NCBI RefSeq assembly: GCF_030269305.1
Contig: NZ_BSTC01000009.1
Location: forward strand, 294,369 to 358,368
Direction: 5' to 3'
Source of the DNA: Kineosporia sp. NBRC 101731
Lineage (GTDB): Bacteria; Actinomycetota; Actinomycetes; Actinomycetales; Kineosporiaceae
Length of the DNA stretch: 64,000 nt
Positions within the stretch are counted from its first letter, which is position 1. The number at the start of each line of letters is the position of its first letter. Below are positions 36,683-46,711 of the stretch, one piece after another. Position numbers and translations under genes: made by a program. The notes beneath the pieces were generated by a model that saw only the letters and a program-made list of their open reading frames with translations, ran no database searches and was not told the DNA's origin.

Positions 36683-39600
36683 TCATCGCTCCAGGTAGAC
36701 GGAGCACTCGACGTCGACGTCCCGCATGCTCCACATCGTGTCCTGCGCATGGACCAGGTCGTCGTCCTGGCCGAACGCCTTCAACAGGGCGGGGCCGCGT
36801 TGCTTCCCGTCCCACTTCTTGTACTCGGCCTCGTAGACCAGGGCATCCGATGCGGCCTGGTCCACCCAGTCCTGCAGGAAGAACTCCAGTTCCTCACGTA
36901 CCGCATCGGCCAGCTTCTCGATCTGCTGCTCCTGGCTGAGGTTCGAGGACGTCCTGACCCGCTCGACGATCTCGTCGACGACCTGTCGCGCCTGGGGCAG
37001 GAAGTCGGCGATCTGCGCGGCAGCCCCGTTGGTGCGGGCAACTGGGTGGCGCACCCTCAGCAAGCCGACGAGGACCGCGTGCAGCGCCCGGTCGCGCGCC
37101 CGGGAGGCCCAGGGTGTGACACTGGTCGACTCCACCTGGCGGTAGAGCGCCGAGTGGTACCCGGCGAAGTTCTCGTAGTGCGAGCGGTCCCGCGACCTGT
37201 TGGAGTTCAGCATCACCAGCACCAGTCCGGGGTCGCGACGCCCGACCCGGCTGGTCGCCTGGATGTACTCGGCGGTCGCCTGCGGCTGGCCCATCACGGC
37301 CATCAGACCCAACCGTTCGACGTCCACGCCGACAGAGATCATGTTGGTCGCCAGCAAGACATCGATCACCCCCTGGCTGCCGTACTCCTCGAACAGCTCC
37401 TTGAGGTACTCGGGGATCTTGCTGGAGTCCTTGCGGCTGGTCAGCTCGGACAGGTTCTGGACCAGCCGCGTGTCGACCTGGTCGCGGAAGGCCAACTGCT
37501 GCAGGCGTTCGTCGACGTCGGAGTTGACCTGCAGTTCGGCGGCCGAGAGCAGGCGCAGGCTGTTGAAGTAGCCGACCAGGGTCCAGTAGGCGTCCCTGAC
37601 GCGGTCGGGGCCCTCGAGCGTCTTGGCGTGGTGCAGCAGGGCCGCATAAGTGCGGATGAGCAGGGTCGCCTGGCTCGTGCTGGAGGTCATGACCCCGACG
37701 TACAGGCGCGTCGCCTTGTCCTCGCGGGATCGTTCGACGGCGAACCACGAGTCACGGGCATCGAGCCCTGCGGGCGGGAACTGTCGTACGCGACGGTCGA
37801 ACAGGGCCCGCCCCTGTTCGTCGGCGCGACGGATGGTCGCGGTCGAGGCCACGATCTTGGGGCGCTCGGCCGCGATGTCCACCGCGGTTTCGTAGAGTCC
37901 GGCCAGCGACCCCAGAGGTCCTGAGATCAGGTGCAGCTCGTCCTGGATCACCAGCTCGGGCGGCGGCGTCCCTTCCGGTGCGCCGGCCCGGTTGAACAGG
38001 CTCGCCACCTCCCCGCGCCAGGCGACCTGGGCGAACTTGTCGGCCGTGGCGATCAGCAGGGTTGGCCTGGCGGTGTAGATCGTCTCGTCCACGACGTGCA
38101 CCGGAAGGCCGTCGTGGAACGCGCACTGCGGGTTGGGGCAGGTGATGGACAGCTGACCCAGTTCGGCCAGCACCTGGTAGTCGGTGTGGTCCATCTCGTT
38201 GCCGCACCAAGGGCATGTGCGCAACTGGACGGGGTTGAGTTCGGTCAGCTGTTTGCGCTCGGCCAGGGCGGTAAGGCTCTTCTGCGCCTGCGCGAGCTTG
38301 TTGGGGGTGGCGGCCTTGCCCACCCACATGCCGATCGACATCTCCTCCTCTCCCAGGGACGCGGGCTCCCGGCGGCGTACATCCTCCATGGCGCAGATCA
38401 GTGCGGTTGCTCGCTCAAACTGCTGCAGGGTCAGCAGTCTGAGCGTATAGCGCATCAGAACGGTCACCCCGCCGCCGATCTGGGGCCGTCCGTGACGAGA
38501 GGCCCTGATCCTTCGCAAGAACGTCGTGAAGGCGACCAGTCCCAGGTAGGCCTCGGTCTTGCCGCCTCCGGTCGGGAACCACAGCACGTCGGCGATCTGA
38601 CGGTCCTCGTGCTCCGGCTCAACGATGCCCCGCAGGCACAGCAGGAAGAAGCCGATCTGGAAAGCACGCCACCGGGGAGCAGCGAGGTCCGGCTGTCCCA
38701 CGGCGCCGTCGCGGATCCACACGGTCCGGGCCCGTTGCTGGGCCATGACCTGGTTGCTCAGACGGAAGGCCTGCCATATCTCCGGACGGGTCTCGTCGCC
38801 GAGGATTTGGATGCCGATCTCCATCCTGGCCAGCGTCTCGTGGCAGGCGTCGACCTGTTCTTGCGCGACCCGGGCGAACCGGGAGCCCACCAGTTCGCGG
38901 TACTGGTCGGTGAGGTCCGCATTGATCCACGTGCGGTAACCGGCGACCAGCGAGGTGAGCGCCCGCAGTACCTCCGCCTTCTCAGCCTGCGCGAGCCACT
39001 GCATCCGGGGCACGTCGACCGCCGGGTTGGCATCGGTCAGCATGAGCTCGTGCAACGGCACGAGGGCGGTGGAGACCTCGGCGCAGTAGGCCGTCCCCCC
39101 GACACCTGCCTGGCCGGGGGCCGGGGGGTCCCAGGTCCACCTGGCGGCGCAGGCGTGCCCGACGGCGAACAGCGGTGCATGTCGGTAGAACATGTCGCTG
39201 CGCAACGTCTCGTCGTCGGTAGCGGCAGCCCGCGGACGCTCGGCCAGCGCCGGGGTCCCACCCTCAAGGGTGACCACGATCTGCGGCTGAAAGAGGCAGG
39301 CGCCGTCCATGAGGACGTCGCGGGCGACCTTGGCCCGGTTGATGAGCGAGACGGTGACCGAGACGATCCCGTCCAGCGCCGGTCGGCACCTGACCCTGAC
39401 CTCGGCCTCCACATCGGGGAACGGGAAGGGCTGGTCGCCCGGTGTCGTGACGTCGACCGAGAACGTCCCGGGGGTCCACGGGCGCCTGCGCCAGCGGTAC
39501 TGGGAGGTCTCGGTGGTCCGGCGCTCGGCGCGTCGTGGCTCCACCCGCTCGCCGTCGCTGTTGACAGCCTCGTAGCGGCCTGCGCTCACGGTGAGCAGCA

Positions 39601-39913
39601 CGCTGCCGGCCCGGGCCAGATCAACCGCAAAGGTCAGACCCAGCGCCGAGGGCAGGACCCGGTTGGCCAGTGGGACCGCGTCGTCCACGACGTCGTCGCG
39701 CGACTCGTCGCCAGCTTTCTCGTCGAAGTCCTGTGCCGCGTTCTTGATCCCCCGGCCTGTGTCGGCCTGCGGGTGCAGGACACCGACGACGTAGGCGTTG
39801 GCTGGTTCCTCCTCGATCTGTTCGTGCTCGCCGCCGACCGGTCCGACCAAGTCTTCGGTCACCCGCTGTACCAGCTGCTTGCGGAAGCGGTAGTGCTCGC
39901 CGTGATCAGCCAC
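36683..39913 (-). CDS. drmA: DrmA-like DISARM helicase
   Basis: 1076 residues from GTG 39913 (GAGGAGG upstream, start overlapping the UvrD-like gene by 8 bp). The helicase motor has motif I FPTGGGKTEAYLGL (K452), motif II VIQDELH near 658, motif III SATI (VASTATIR), then a zinc ribbon CPWC...CPNPQC near 567-592 between the motor halves. The C-terminal half has NMISVGVDVERLGLM and EYIQATSRVGRR of SF2 motifs V-VI. In DISARM, DrmA forms a DNA-binding complex with DrmB. No phospholipase-D DrmC lies next to it, and a UvrD-like helicase precedes it instead. Confidence 0.9.
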   Translation of the reverse strand: MADHGEHYRFRKQLVQRVTEDLVGPVGGEHEQIEEEPANAYVVGVLHPQADTGRGIKNAAQDFDEKAGDESRDDVVDDAVPLANRVLPSALGLTFAVDLARAGSVLLTVSAGRYEAVNSDGERVEPRRAERRTTETSQYRWRRRPWTPGTFSVDVTTPGDQPFPFPDVEAEVRVRCRPALDGIVSVTVSLINRAKVARDVLMDGACLFQPQIVVTLEGGTPALAERPRAAATDDETLRSDMFYRHAPLFAVGHACAARWTWDPPAPGQAGVGGTAYCAEVSTALVPLHELMLTDANPAVDVPRMQWLAQAEKAEVLRALTSLVAGYRTWINADLTDQYRELVGSRFARVAQEQVDACHETLARMEIGIQILGDETRPEIWQAFRLSNQVMAQQRARTVWIRDGAVGQPDLAAPRWRAFQIGFFLLCLRGIVEPEHEDRQIADVLWFPTGGGKTEAYLGLVAFTTFLRRIRASRHGRPQIGGGVTVLMRYTLRLLTLQQFERATALICAMEDVRRREPASLGEEEMSIGMWVGKAATPNKLAQAQKSLTALAERKQLTELNPVQLRTCPWCGNEMDHTDYQVLAELGQLSITCPNPQCAFHDGLPVHVVDETIYTARPTLLIATADKFAQVAWRGEVASLFNRAGAPEGTPPPELVIQDELHLISGPLGSLAGLYETAVDIAAERPKIVASTATIRRADEQGRALFDRRVRQFPPAGLDARDSWFAVERSREDKATRLYVGVMTSSTSQATLLIRTYAALLHHAKTLEGPDRVRDAYWTLVGYFNSLRLLSAAELQVNSDVDERLQQLAFRDQVDTRLVQNLSELTSRKDSSKIPEYLKELFEEYGSQGVIDVLLATNMISVGVDVERLGLMAVMGQPQATAEYIQATSRVGRRDPGLVLVMLNSNRSRDRSHYENFAGYHSALYRQVESTSVTPWASRARDRALHAVLVGLLRVRHPVARTNGAAAQIADFLPQARQVVDEIVERVRTSSNLSQEQQIEKLADAVREELEFFLQDWVDQAASDALVYEAEYKKWDGKQRGPALLKAFGQDDDLVHAQDTMWSMRDVDVECSVYLER

Positions 39914-41738
39914 GGTCGTCCTCCTCGGACTTGTCGAACGTGAACCGCGCCAGACCCGTGAGTCGTGGTGCCAGCCAGATCCCCGACGAAGCGAGGCCGG
40001 CCCGGTTACCGGCGGCCTCTCGTCCGGCGACGGTCTCCACCTGGGCGATGCGCACGCAGCGCAACGCTTGCGGGACGCGCTTGCCGCGCCCCAGCCACCG
40101 AGACATGTCACGCCCGAACTGCTCGGACGTGACGCCGATGCCCTGGCCGCGGTGAATGATCGAGTAGACCGGCCCTCCCGTCGGCTCGAGCCCGACGATG
40201 TTCAGGTCAACCTCGTCGCCTGCTGCCACCTCGTCCTTGAGGTACTCCTGCAGAGCGGAGGCAGAGCCCTCGAGCAGGTACGTGCCTGCGGGATCTTCGA
40301 CGTGCACGTCACCCGGTCCGATCTGGAGTCCGGTCCGGAAATAGCTCTGCCTGCCGGTCCGACCCCATCGGTTGGTGCCAGGTGCTTGCCTGACCGCGAA
40401 GTCCCAGCCGGGCTTACGCAGCGCCAGACGCAGGATGTTCTCGCGAGCCCGGGTCAGACCGACATACAGCAGCCGTGCTTCCTCGGCCGGGTCCCAGTCC
40501 TCTCGGTCCGACTGCGCAGCTCCCGGGTCCGTCACGACGACCAGGTCGAACTCCAGGCCCTTGGCACGGTGCATGGTCGAGATGACCACGCCCCGGGCGT
40601 CCGGGTTCTCCCGCAACTCGTCCGGAAGGCGTTGCTGGGCGATGAGCTCGGCAAGTCTGGACAGGTCGAGGCTGCGTCGACCGGAGGCCGGTGCAACCCG
40701 CAGGAGGAGCCGCCACGCGGTTTCGATGTCGCCCGGTGATGCTAGGTCGTCGAAGGCCTCGCGGGTGAGGACCCGGACACCCGAACGGAACAACCGAGCG
40801 ATCCAGGCCGGGACGGCCCGGTCCCGGAAGTCCCCCCGCAACTGATGCGGGACGCCTTGCTCGTGGAGAGCATCGGCGACCTGCAGCGCCTGCCCGTTCG
40901 TCCGGGTCAGGACCGCGCAGTCCGGCGTCTGACGCAGCAGGTCTGCCAGCATCGGTTCGTTCAGCGACTCGATCGAGAGCCGATCCTGGAGCACGTCCCG
41001 CAGGTCTGCGTAGAGCCGTGTCGGGGCGAGCGAGGACCGTCCCTCGGCCACCGCGAGCAACTGCGGCGCGAGGTGTAGCGCCGATCGTGCAGCCGTGGTT
41101 CTGGCGCGGAAGTTCTCGCTGAGTTCCAGCTCGAGCAGGTCGTCCCCGAACTCCTGGCGTAGGCCACGCAGGAAGGCGCCGGTCTCCGTCGCCCGTTGGG
41201 AGGCCTCGGTCTGGAAACCGTAGATGGACTGGGCCAGGTCGCCGACGACGGTGAAACCCAACTCCATTCGGTGCAACAGGGCCTCGACCAGAGATCTGCG
41301 GGCGCCCACGAGGTCCTGGGTCTCGTCCACCAGGACGTGCTGGATCTCGGACAGGTACTCGTCTGCTTCGCCGGAGCGAATCAGAAGTGTGGCCTGCGTA
41401 ACCCGTTCCTCGAACGGACGCGAACTCCACGCGCCCTCCGGTGAGAGGTTCACCAGCAGTTCCAGCGCCCAGCTGTCGAAGGTCTTGGCGCGTGGAGGAC
41501 GTTCCAGGCCGATGAAGGCCTGCTGCAACCGGGCCACAGCCGCTCGCGAGAAGCTCAACACCAGGATGTTGCCCGGCGAAACGTCTAGCTCGGTGATCAG
41601 CCAGTCGACCTTCCTGGCCAGCGTCGTGGTCTTGCCAGCACCCGCGCACGCCGTGACCACGGTCAGTGAGTCCGCCGGTAGCTGCACAACCTTCGCCTGT
41701 TCAGCGGTGAGCTCGACCTGCTCGTCGGGACCGGTCAT
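39906..41738 (-). CDS. UvrD/Rep-like SF1 helicase
   Basis: 610 residues, ATG 41738 in ATGA overlap with copy B. Motif I AGAGKT (K36), motif II VDETQDLVGARR, motif III VVGDLAQSIYGFQTEA, motif IV-V regions and motif VI LLYVGLTRARENIL are complete, so an active SF1A-type motor. The last ~130 residues after the motor form an extra domain (DVHVEDPAGTYLLEG, IIHRGQGIGVTSE, RWLGRGKRVPQ) without recognised homology. Being sandwiched between copy B and drmA in one operon is not part of described DISARM gene sets as I know them. Confidence 0.87.
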   Translation of the reverse strand: MTGPDEQVELTAEQAKVVQLPADSLTVVTACAGAGKTTTLARKVDWLITELDVSPGNILVLSFSRAAVARLQQAFIGLERPPRAKTFDSWALELLVNLSPEGAWSSRPFEERVTQATLLIRSGEADEYLSEIQHVLVDETQDLVGARRSLVEALLHRMELGFTVVGDLAQSIYGFQTEASQRATETGAFLRGLRQEFGDDLLELELSENFRARTTAARSALHLAPQLLAVAEGRSSLAPTRLYADLRDVLQDRLSIESLNEPMLADLLRQTPDCAVLTRTNGQALQVADALHEQGVPHQLRGDFRDRAVPAWIARLFRSGVRVLTREAFDDLASPGDIETAWRLLLRVAPASGRRSLDLSRLAELIAQQRLPDELRENPDARGVVISTMHRAKGLEFDLVVVTDPGAAQSDREDWDPAEEARLLYVGLTRARENILRLALRKPGWDFAVRQAPGTNRWGRTGRQSYFRTGLQIGPGDVHVEDPAGTYLLEGSASALQEYLKDEVAAGDEVDLNIVGLEPTGGPVYSIIHRGQGIGVTSEQFGRDMSRWLGRGKRVPQALRCVRIAQVETVAGREAAGNRAGLASSGIWLAPRLTGLARFTFDKSEEDDRG

Positions 41739-44700
41739 CTGTTCCCCCACAGGTGGTCGAACTGGTTGAACGCCAGTTCCTTGCCGAAGTTCTCGATGTT
41801 GTCCTTCACGTCGAGGATCAGGCACTCCTTCTCGCCACCGTTGCGTGGCCCGCGCAGGCCCCGACCGATCATCTGCTGGTACCGGATCGGGCTGTAGGTC
41901 GGTCGGGCGATCACCACCGCCCGGGTCGCCGGGGCGTCGAATCCCTGGGCCAGCACGCCGTAGTTCGTCAGGACCCGGATACGTCGCTTGCGATAGTCGT
42001 CGATGCGCTGTCGTCGCTGTCCGTCCGGTGTGAAGCTGTCGATCACGCCCGAGGCGATACCGAGACCGTTCAGCTCCGCGGCCAGGTAGCGGGCGTGATC
42101 GACCGAGGTGGCGAAGACCAGGATCTGCCAGTTCTTGTCCAGGCCCTTGATCTCCTTAATCAGGGCATCGTTGCGCTCCTGGTCACGGCCCAGCTGTCGT
42201 TCGACCTCCGCCGGGAGAATTTCGAAGGTGCCGGCCTGATCGAGTTGTTCGGCCGACAGGCTCACGGTCCCACCGCGGATCTCCCGGTGCTCGACGTCCG
42301 CCAGAATGCCCTGCTCCCGCAGCGCTTCGTAGGGATCCACCCCGCCGAAGACGTCCTTGCCCAGGAGGCGGTCACCGAAACGCTTTCGTAGTGGGTCGGA
42401 CTCGTCGTCGTTCGTACGATAGGGGGTGGCGCTGAGCCCGATGAGAGGCCGGGCCGTGTGCCGGTGACTGATCCCCAGCATCTCGAGGATCGACGTGTAG
42501 GTGCGCGAGATCGCCCGGTGCGCCTCATCGATGATCACGAAAGCGGGATGCTGGAGCCACTCGTAACCGGGCTGTTCCAGGCGCCGTACCAGCTGGGCAT
42601 CGGTGGCCACGACGAGGTGGTAGTTCAGTTCGACCTTTGAGGCGTCCCGACCGCCCCAGAACCGGGCGATGGAAAGTTTCTCGGCAGGTCCCACCTTGGA
42701 CCAGACGAACTTCCAGCTCTCCACGGCCTGCTCGCACAATTCCTCGGACTCGGCGATCCATAGGATCGGCCCTCGGAGGCGTTCCTGCTTCGCCACCCGG
42801 ATAGCGGCCTCGACCGCGACGCGGGTCTTGCCGGCGCCGGTCGGCAATCGCAGCATGGCCCGGCTCGGGGTGTCGCGGGTGAGGACCTCCGCCATCTCCT
42901 GGGCGATGAGCTCCTGGTACTCGTACAGGCGGGGATAGGCCGTCGGGCCCTCCACCTCCTCGAAGTCAGGCACCTTGGGCGGTTCGAGGCCGGCGAACGA
43001 CTCGGGCAGGCCCAGCTCTGCCACGAAACGACGGGTGCTGGTCTGACCGGTGAAGGAGCGCGGGGCATCGCCCACGCGCTGGACGATCTCCTTCTTGTGA
43101 CGGCTGAGCAGCCCGTCACCGTGCGCGTCCAGAGACAGCTTCGCGACCTCGGCCGGTCGGGCCCTGCGTCCCGCGCGTCGCTCGTGCGACTCCAGCAGGC
43201 CACCGGGCAAACCGGCCTTCAGCGCCTCCTCGCCGACCAGCTCGAGGACCTTCTCTTCCCGTGACTCCGCGCGCATGGCACGGCGTTTGACGTCCGACTG
43301 CGCCTGACGGGCCTTGTGCTCCAGCACGGTACGACGACCGACGGCGCCCAGGCCCAGACCCAGTGCGGCATCAAGCTGCTGCAGAAGCTCCTCGTCGTCA
43401 GCGGGTTTCAGGACACGGACGACCTCGCCCTGCACGACGTAGGAGCGGTCCTCGGAGCGTTCACCGTTCGGGGTGCGCTTGATCTCCTGCAGGGCCTCGC
43501 ACTTCACGACGGTGCGCCGTCCGACGAGGGACCCCTTCATCTGCAGGTAGGGAAACATCTCCAGGATCAGGACCGGTTCGGACTCGTCCACCGCCTGGAT
43601 CCGCTTCTCGATCACCGAATCCGCGCTACGCATGCCCCAGGCCTCGATCATCCGGGCGGCGCTTTCGCCGTCGGGGGCCAGGAGCGCCGGCAGGCGCTCG
43701 GCCCGCAGCTCCTCGTACTCACCGGCGTCGCTGGTGACCGTGATCTCCTCGTCCGGGATCTGGTCGCTCCAGTCCTCGCCGACGCGGCAACGGGTGGCCA
43801 CGCCTTCGGGCCAGTGCGTCGAGCCGGTCAGGGTCAGCGCGTAAGCCTGACCCACGAAGGCGTCGTCGGTGCTGGTGCCGGCTCTTTGCAACAAGCGTTC
43901 CCACACCCGGACGGGCACATCCTCCAGACGAGCAGGGAGCGAGAGGACCTCCGCCACCGCTGCAGGGATGTCGGCGACCGGCAGCATCGCCGCGTGCCGG
44001 GCCAGAACGGGTGAGACGCACTCGCGTACCGGCAGGACCCCTTCCTCCGTCTTGAGGTAGCCGTGCTTGCGGGCCATCCAGACCAGTGGCGAGGGCAGGG
44101 AGGCCGCCGTGCTCTTCTGGCGACCCACCTGACGTTTCCACCGTGCGATCAGGCCGCGCTCGGGCAGCGCTCGCAGGAAGGCGGCTCGGCCTTCAGGCGA
44201 GAGGCTGCTCAGGAAGTGCAACGGTCCCGCCGGCGCAGCCCCTTCGACCTGCATCGTGCTCACCTGAGGTCGGGGCTCGTGCGCGTCGAGGCTCGCCACG
44301 TACACCTTCCACGCGTACTCCCGATAGTCCTCGAACCAGGGCTCCTCGTCCGGTGTCTGCGCGTCCACGGGCCCGGTCAACGCGCCCAGGAGTCCCAGCA
44401 CATGGCGATCGGCCAGGTGATGCCTGAGGTCGATGGTCAACGCCGAGTCCGCACCTCCGGAGTCCGGGACCACGACCCCTGGCAGGAGACACTGTCCGAT
44501 CTCGCGGAACGTGCCCGCCAGCGTGGCCACCTTGAACCGGGCACGCTGCGTCGCAGGGATCCGCCCGATCAGGTACTGGAGCTGCTCGAGCGCCACGGAC
44601 CGGGTCAGGCTCCAGAAGGCATCCCATTGTTCGTCGCTCCAGCCCGTGGTTCCCTGGTCGAGCAGCGCCGCGAGGCGACCAGCACCGTCCGCCTCCCGGA

Positions 44701-46399
44701 TGCCGAGGACGTCGAGTGCGCTGCCGAGGCCGAAGGCCTGAGCGATCTCGTCGTGCACGTACACCAGGTCCTCGGTGAGGCCGTCGCCGATGCCCTGCCG
44801 ACGGAAGACCTTGCCCCGTACCGGCCGCACCAGACCATGGTTGTGGGTCAGGACGATCTTGGCCTGCAACGCCTCGGCAGCCAACGGGCTGCCGGTGTTC
44901 ACCATGCGCGCGACCATCTGGACAGCAACGCTCGAGGAGGCCGGTGCCTCGTCGGCGACCAGAGCCTGTAACCATTCGACGACGGACGCAGGTTCACGAC
45001 CGGCTCGGCTCATGATCAGGTTTACCCGGGCGCGCCGGTCCGTTGTCTCGGTGAGGGGATGGGTCCAGTCCCGGGGACGATCCGGGTAGGCTGCCCAGGC
45101 CTTCAGATACTCGTCCAGAAGTTCTTTCGGCGGTTGGCGCAGTTCTGTCGGCAGCCGGAAGCGGCCGTCCTGGTCGATCACCGATGGTTCACGGGCTGCC
45201 CTCGCATAGATGGCGGCCGTCAGCCGTTCGTCAGCGAACTGGGGCGCCTCGCGGCCACGCCCTGGCAAGTAGTCCAGGTAGAGACCGGGGTCCTCCTCGG
45301 TGGCCAGCATGGGAAGTGAACCTACGACCAGATCGGCGGACGCCTGCAGCAGCTCCTCGTTGAAGGCGTTGCCGTCGAAGATGGCCTGGCGATCCTCCGA
45401 GGTCTTCCACGGGGCGTTGAGGATCCCGCGCAGAGTGGTGGCGAACTTGGTGGGGAAGTAGGACCAGAAGACGCCGCGGGTCCTACTGCGGGTCACCGGC
45501 ACGGCCCAGGCGATCTCCACCTCGTTGCGGTTGTGCAGCTCGCCCGCAGCTTTCATGGCCTGCGGCCCGGGGCGGTGCCGGTGACGGAAGACCTTCCAAC
45601 GGTGCGTGGCGGCGTCGCCGTTGGCCTGCTCCTCCTCCAGGTCCGTCGAGACACCACTGACCTTCTGATAGATCTGTCGCGTCACCGGTGCGCGTCCACT
45701 GCGGTCCTCAAGGATGACCGACCCCACGTGGGGGGAGAAGAGCAGGAACTCCGCAGGAAACTGCCGCAGGTCGAGGGCGAGGCGGGGGACGGCGTCCGCC
45801 TTGAGCGGCAGGTGCACCACCGTGGTGGCCCAAGCCATCAACTCGTTCAGGACAGGGTCCTGGGCCCGCCGGGCGTCGACGTCCAAAATCTGCGCCATGC
45901 GCAGGACCGGCATCTCGCTCGCGTCGGGGGCTATCTGCAGGATCGCCTCCCGCGACCAGGCCCGGTGAAAACCGAAACCGAACGAACCCTCCGTGTCCTT
46001 GCTGAAGAACTGGGGAGCGTCGGTCACGGTGAGAACGGATTTCACCCCCACCCCGAAGCGGCCGATCTGCCCTCCGCGTTTGCGCGAGACGCTCAGCCGG
46101 AGAATGGACTCTGCCCCCTCGGGGGTGACTGGATCGCCTTCGTTGGCGCAGTAGAGACTGTGGGGCGTCAGGACGACGTGAATGGCGCCCAGCTCGGTAT
46201 TGCGCAGCTCGTCCGCGCCGTTCTGCACCAACTCGAAAATCTGCCGGTCGCCGTAACCGCCCTGGGAGATGCGCCGCTCGCCGTTGGCATGTTCCTCGAT
46301 CAGTCCCGGGTCGGCCGTATACGACGCCAAAACCCGCTCATTTTGTTCGGCCACAACGTCCAGAACACGCCGGAACCCCTTGTTGCCCGCACCGCCCAC
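41735..46399 (-). CDS. Giant GHKL (sacsin/Hsp90-like) ATPase-SF2 helicase fusion, copy B
   Basis: 1554 residues starting at GTG 46399 with AGGAG upstream. Same plan as copy A: GHKL N-box ELVQNGAD (E56, N60, D63), reduced G1 (CANEGDPVTPEG), G2 IGRFGVGVKSV. A long middle part follows, and a C-terminal SF2 helicase with PTGAGKT (K1191), IIDEAH, GLSATPYR and QMIGRGLRGPRNGG. C-terminal halves of A and B align strongly (both contain LRVLTNYGV-type and QGFDAPA blocks), so recent paralogues, while the middles diverge. First gene of the operon copy B-UvrD-drmA-drmB. Confidence 0.88.
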   Translation of the reverse strand: MGGAGNKGFRRVLDVVAEQNERVLASYTADPGLIEEHANGERRISQGGYGDRQIFELVQNGADELRNTELGAIHVVLTPHSLYCANEGDPVTPEGAESILRLSVSRKRGGQIGRFGVGVKSVLTVTDAPQFFSKDTEGSFGFGFHRAWSREAILQIAPDASEMPVLRMAQILDVDARRAQDPVLNELMAWATTVVHLPLKADAVPRLALDLRQFPAEFLLFSPHVGSVILEDRSGRAPVTRQIYQKVSGVSTDLEEEQANGDAATHRWKVFRHRHRPGPQAMKAAGELHNRNEVEIAWAVPVTRSRTRGVFWSYFPTKFATTLRGILNAPWKTSEDRQAIFDGNAFNEELLQASADLVVGSLPMLATEEDPGLYLDYLPGRGREAPQFADERLTAAIYARAAREPSVIDQDGRFRLPTELRQPPKELLDEYLKAWAAYPDRPRDWTHPLTETTDRRARVNLIMSRAGREPASVVEWLQALVADEAPASSSVAVQMVARMVNTGSPLAAEALQAKIVLTHNHGLVRPVRGKVFRRQGIGDGLTEDLVYVHDEIAQAFGLGSALDVLGIREADGAGRLAALLDQGTTGWSDEQWDAFWSLTRSVALEQLQYLIGRIPATQRARFKVATLAGTFREIGQCLLPGVVVPDSGGADSALTIDLRHHLADRHVLGLLGALTGPVDAQTPDEEPWFEDYREYAWKVYVASLDAHEPRPQVSTMQVEGAAPAGPLHFLSSLSPEGRAAFLRALPERGLIARWKRQVGRQKSTAASLPSPLVWMARKHGYLKTEEGVLPVRECVSPVLARHAAMLPVADIPAAVAEVLSLPARLEDVPVRVWERLLQRAGTSTDDAFVGQAYALTLTGSTHWPEGVATRCRVGEDWSDQIPDEEITVTSDAGEYEELRAERLPALLAPDGESAARMIEAWGMRSADSVIEKRIQAVDESEPVLILEMFPYLQMKGSLVGRRTVVKCEALQEIKRTPNGERSEDRSYVVQGEVVRVLKPADDEELLQQLDAALGLGLGAVGRRTVLEHKARQAQSDVKRRAMRAESREEKVLELVGEEALKAGLPGGLLESHERRAGRRARPAEVAKLSLDAHGDGLLSRHKKEIVQRVGDAPRSFTGQTSTRRFVAELGLPESFAGLEPPKVPDFEEVEGPTAYPRLYEYQELIAQEMAEVLTRDTPSRAMLRLPTGAGKTRVAVEAAIRVAKQERLRGPILWIAESEELCEQAVESWKFVWSKVGPAEKLSIARFWGGRDASKVELNYHLVVATDAQLVRRLEQPGYEWLQHPAFVIIDEAHRAISRTYTSILEMLGISHRHTARPLIGLSATPYRTNDDESDPLRKRFGDRLLGKDVFGGVDPYEALREQGILADVEHREIRGGTVSLSAEQLDQAGTFEILPAEVERQLGRDQERNDALIKEIKGLDKNWQILVFATSVDHARYLAAELNGLGIASGVIDSFTPDGQRRQRIDDYRKRRIRVLTNYGVLAQGFDAPATRAVVIARPTYSPIRYQQMIGRGLRGPRNGGEKECLILDVKDNIENFGKELAFNQFDHLWGNR

Positions 46400-46420
46400 G
46401 ACCCGCGTTCTCCTCTCACC

Positions 46421-46436
46421 TGCACCGTGCGGTGCA
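46421..46436. promoter_or_regulatory. Inverted repeat upstream of copy B
   Basis: TGCACCG-TG-CGGTGCA, 7-bp perfect arms, 22 bp ahead of the copy B start codon. Its position fits an operator overlapping the transcription start of the copy B-UvrD-drmA-drmB operon. Confidence 0.5.
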
Positions 46437-46623
46437 CGCTAATGCTGGGCGCCGACAAACTGGTCTGCTGGTCACGTCGATCGCTCAACTACTCCGATCG
46501 GGCATCCCCGCCGACGGCTTGATCGGCCGTATGAGTCGCACAGCCACGACCGTTCAGGGATCGAGTCATGACGTTTCGATTCTGTCCCTTGGAGGGCCAC
46601 AGTTGACCACTCATTCGAGGTTA

Positions 46624-46653
46624 TTGTTCGGAAAGCTGGCAGATGCGTACTAT
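46624..46653 (+). promoter_or_regulatory. Candidate housekeeping promoter for the GHKL ATPase gene
   Basis: TTGTTC (46624-46629) and TACTAT (46648-46653) are separated by 18 bases, close to -35/-10 consensus. The gene starts about 60 bp downstream at 46712. Candidate only. Confidence 0.4.
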
Positions 46654-46711
46654 CGGACGCGGTGGGTCACTATCCAGCCGGCGGCGCCCCGGTGGAGAGG
46701 TACGAACGTCC

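Larger units (their letters stand above)
46400..46711. other. Divergent promoter region between copy B and the GHKL ATPase
   Basis: 312 bp without a gene. It contains an inverted repeat close to the copy B start and a promoter-like pair upstream of the plus-strand ATPase (both listed separately). Other short ORFs are not convincing. Confidence 0.5.

Noticed and set aside
37931..39943. 670-codon plus-strand ORF over drmA
   Set aside because: Shadow of the drmA frame with no recognisable motif.
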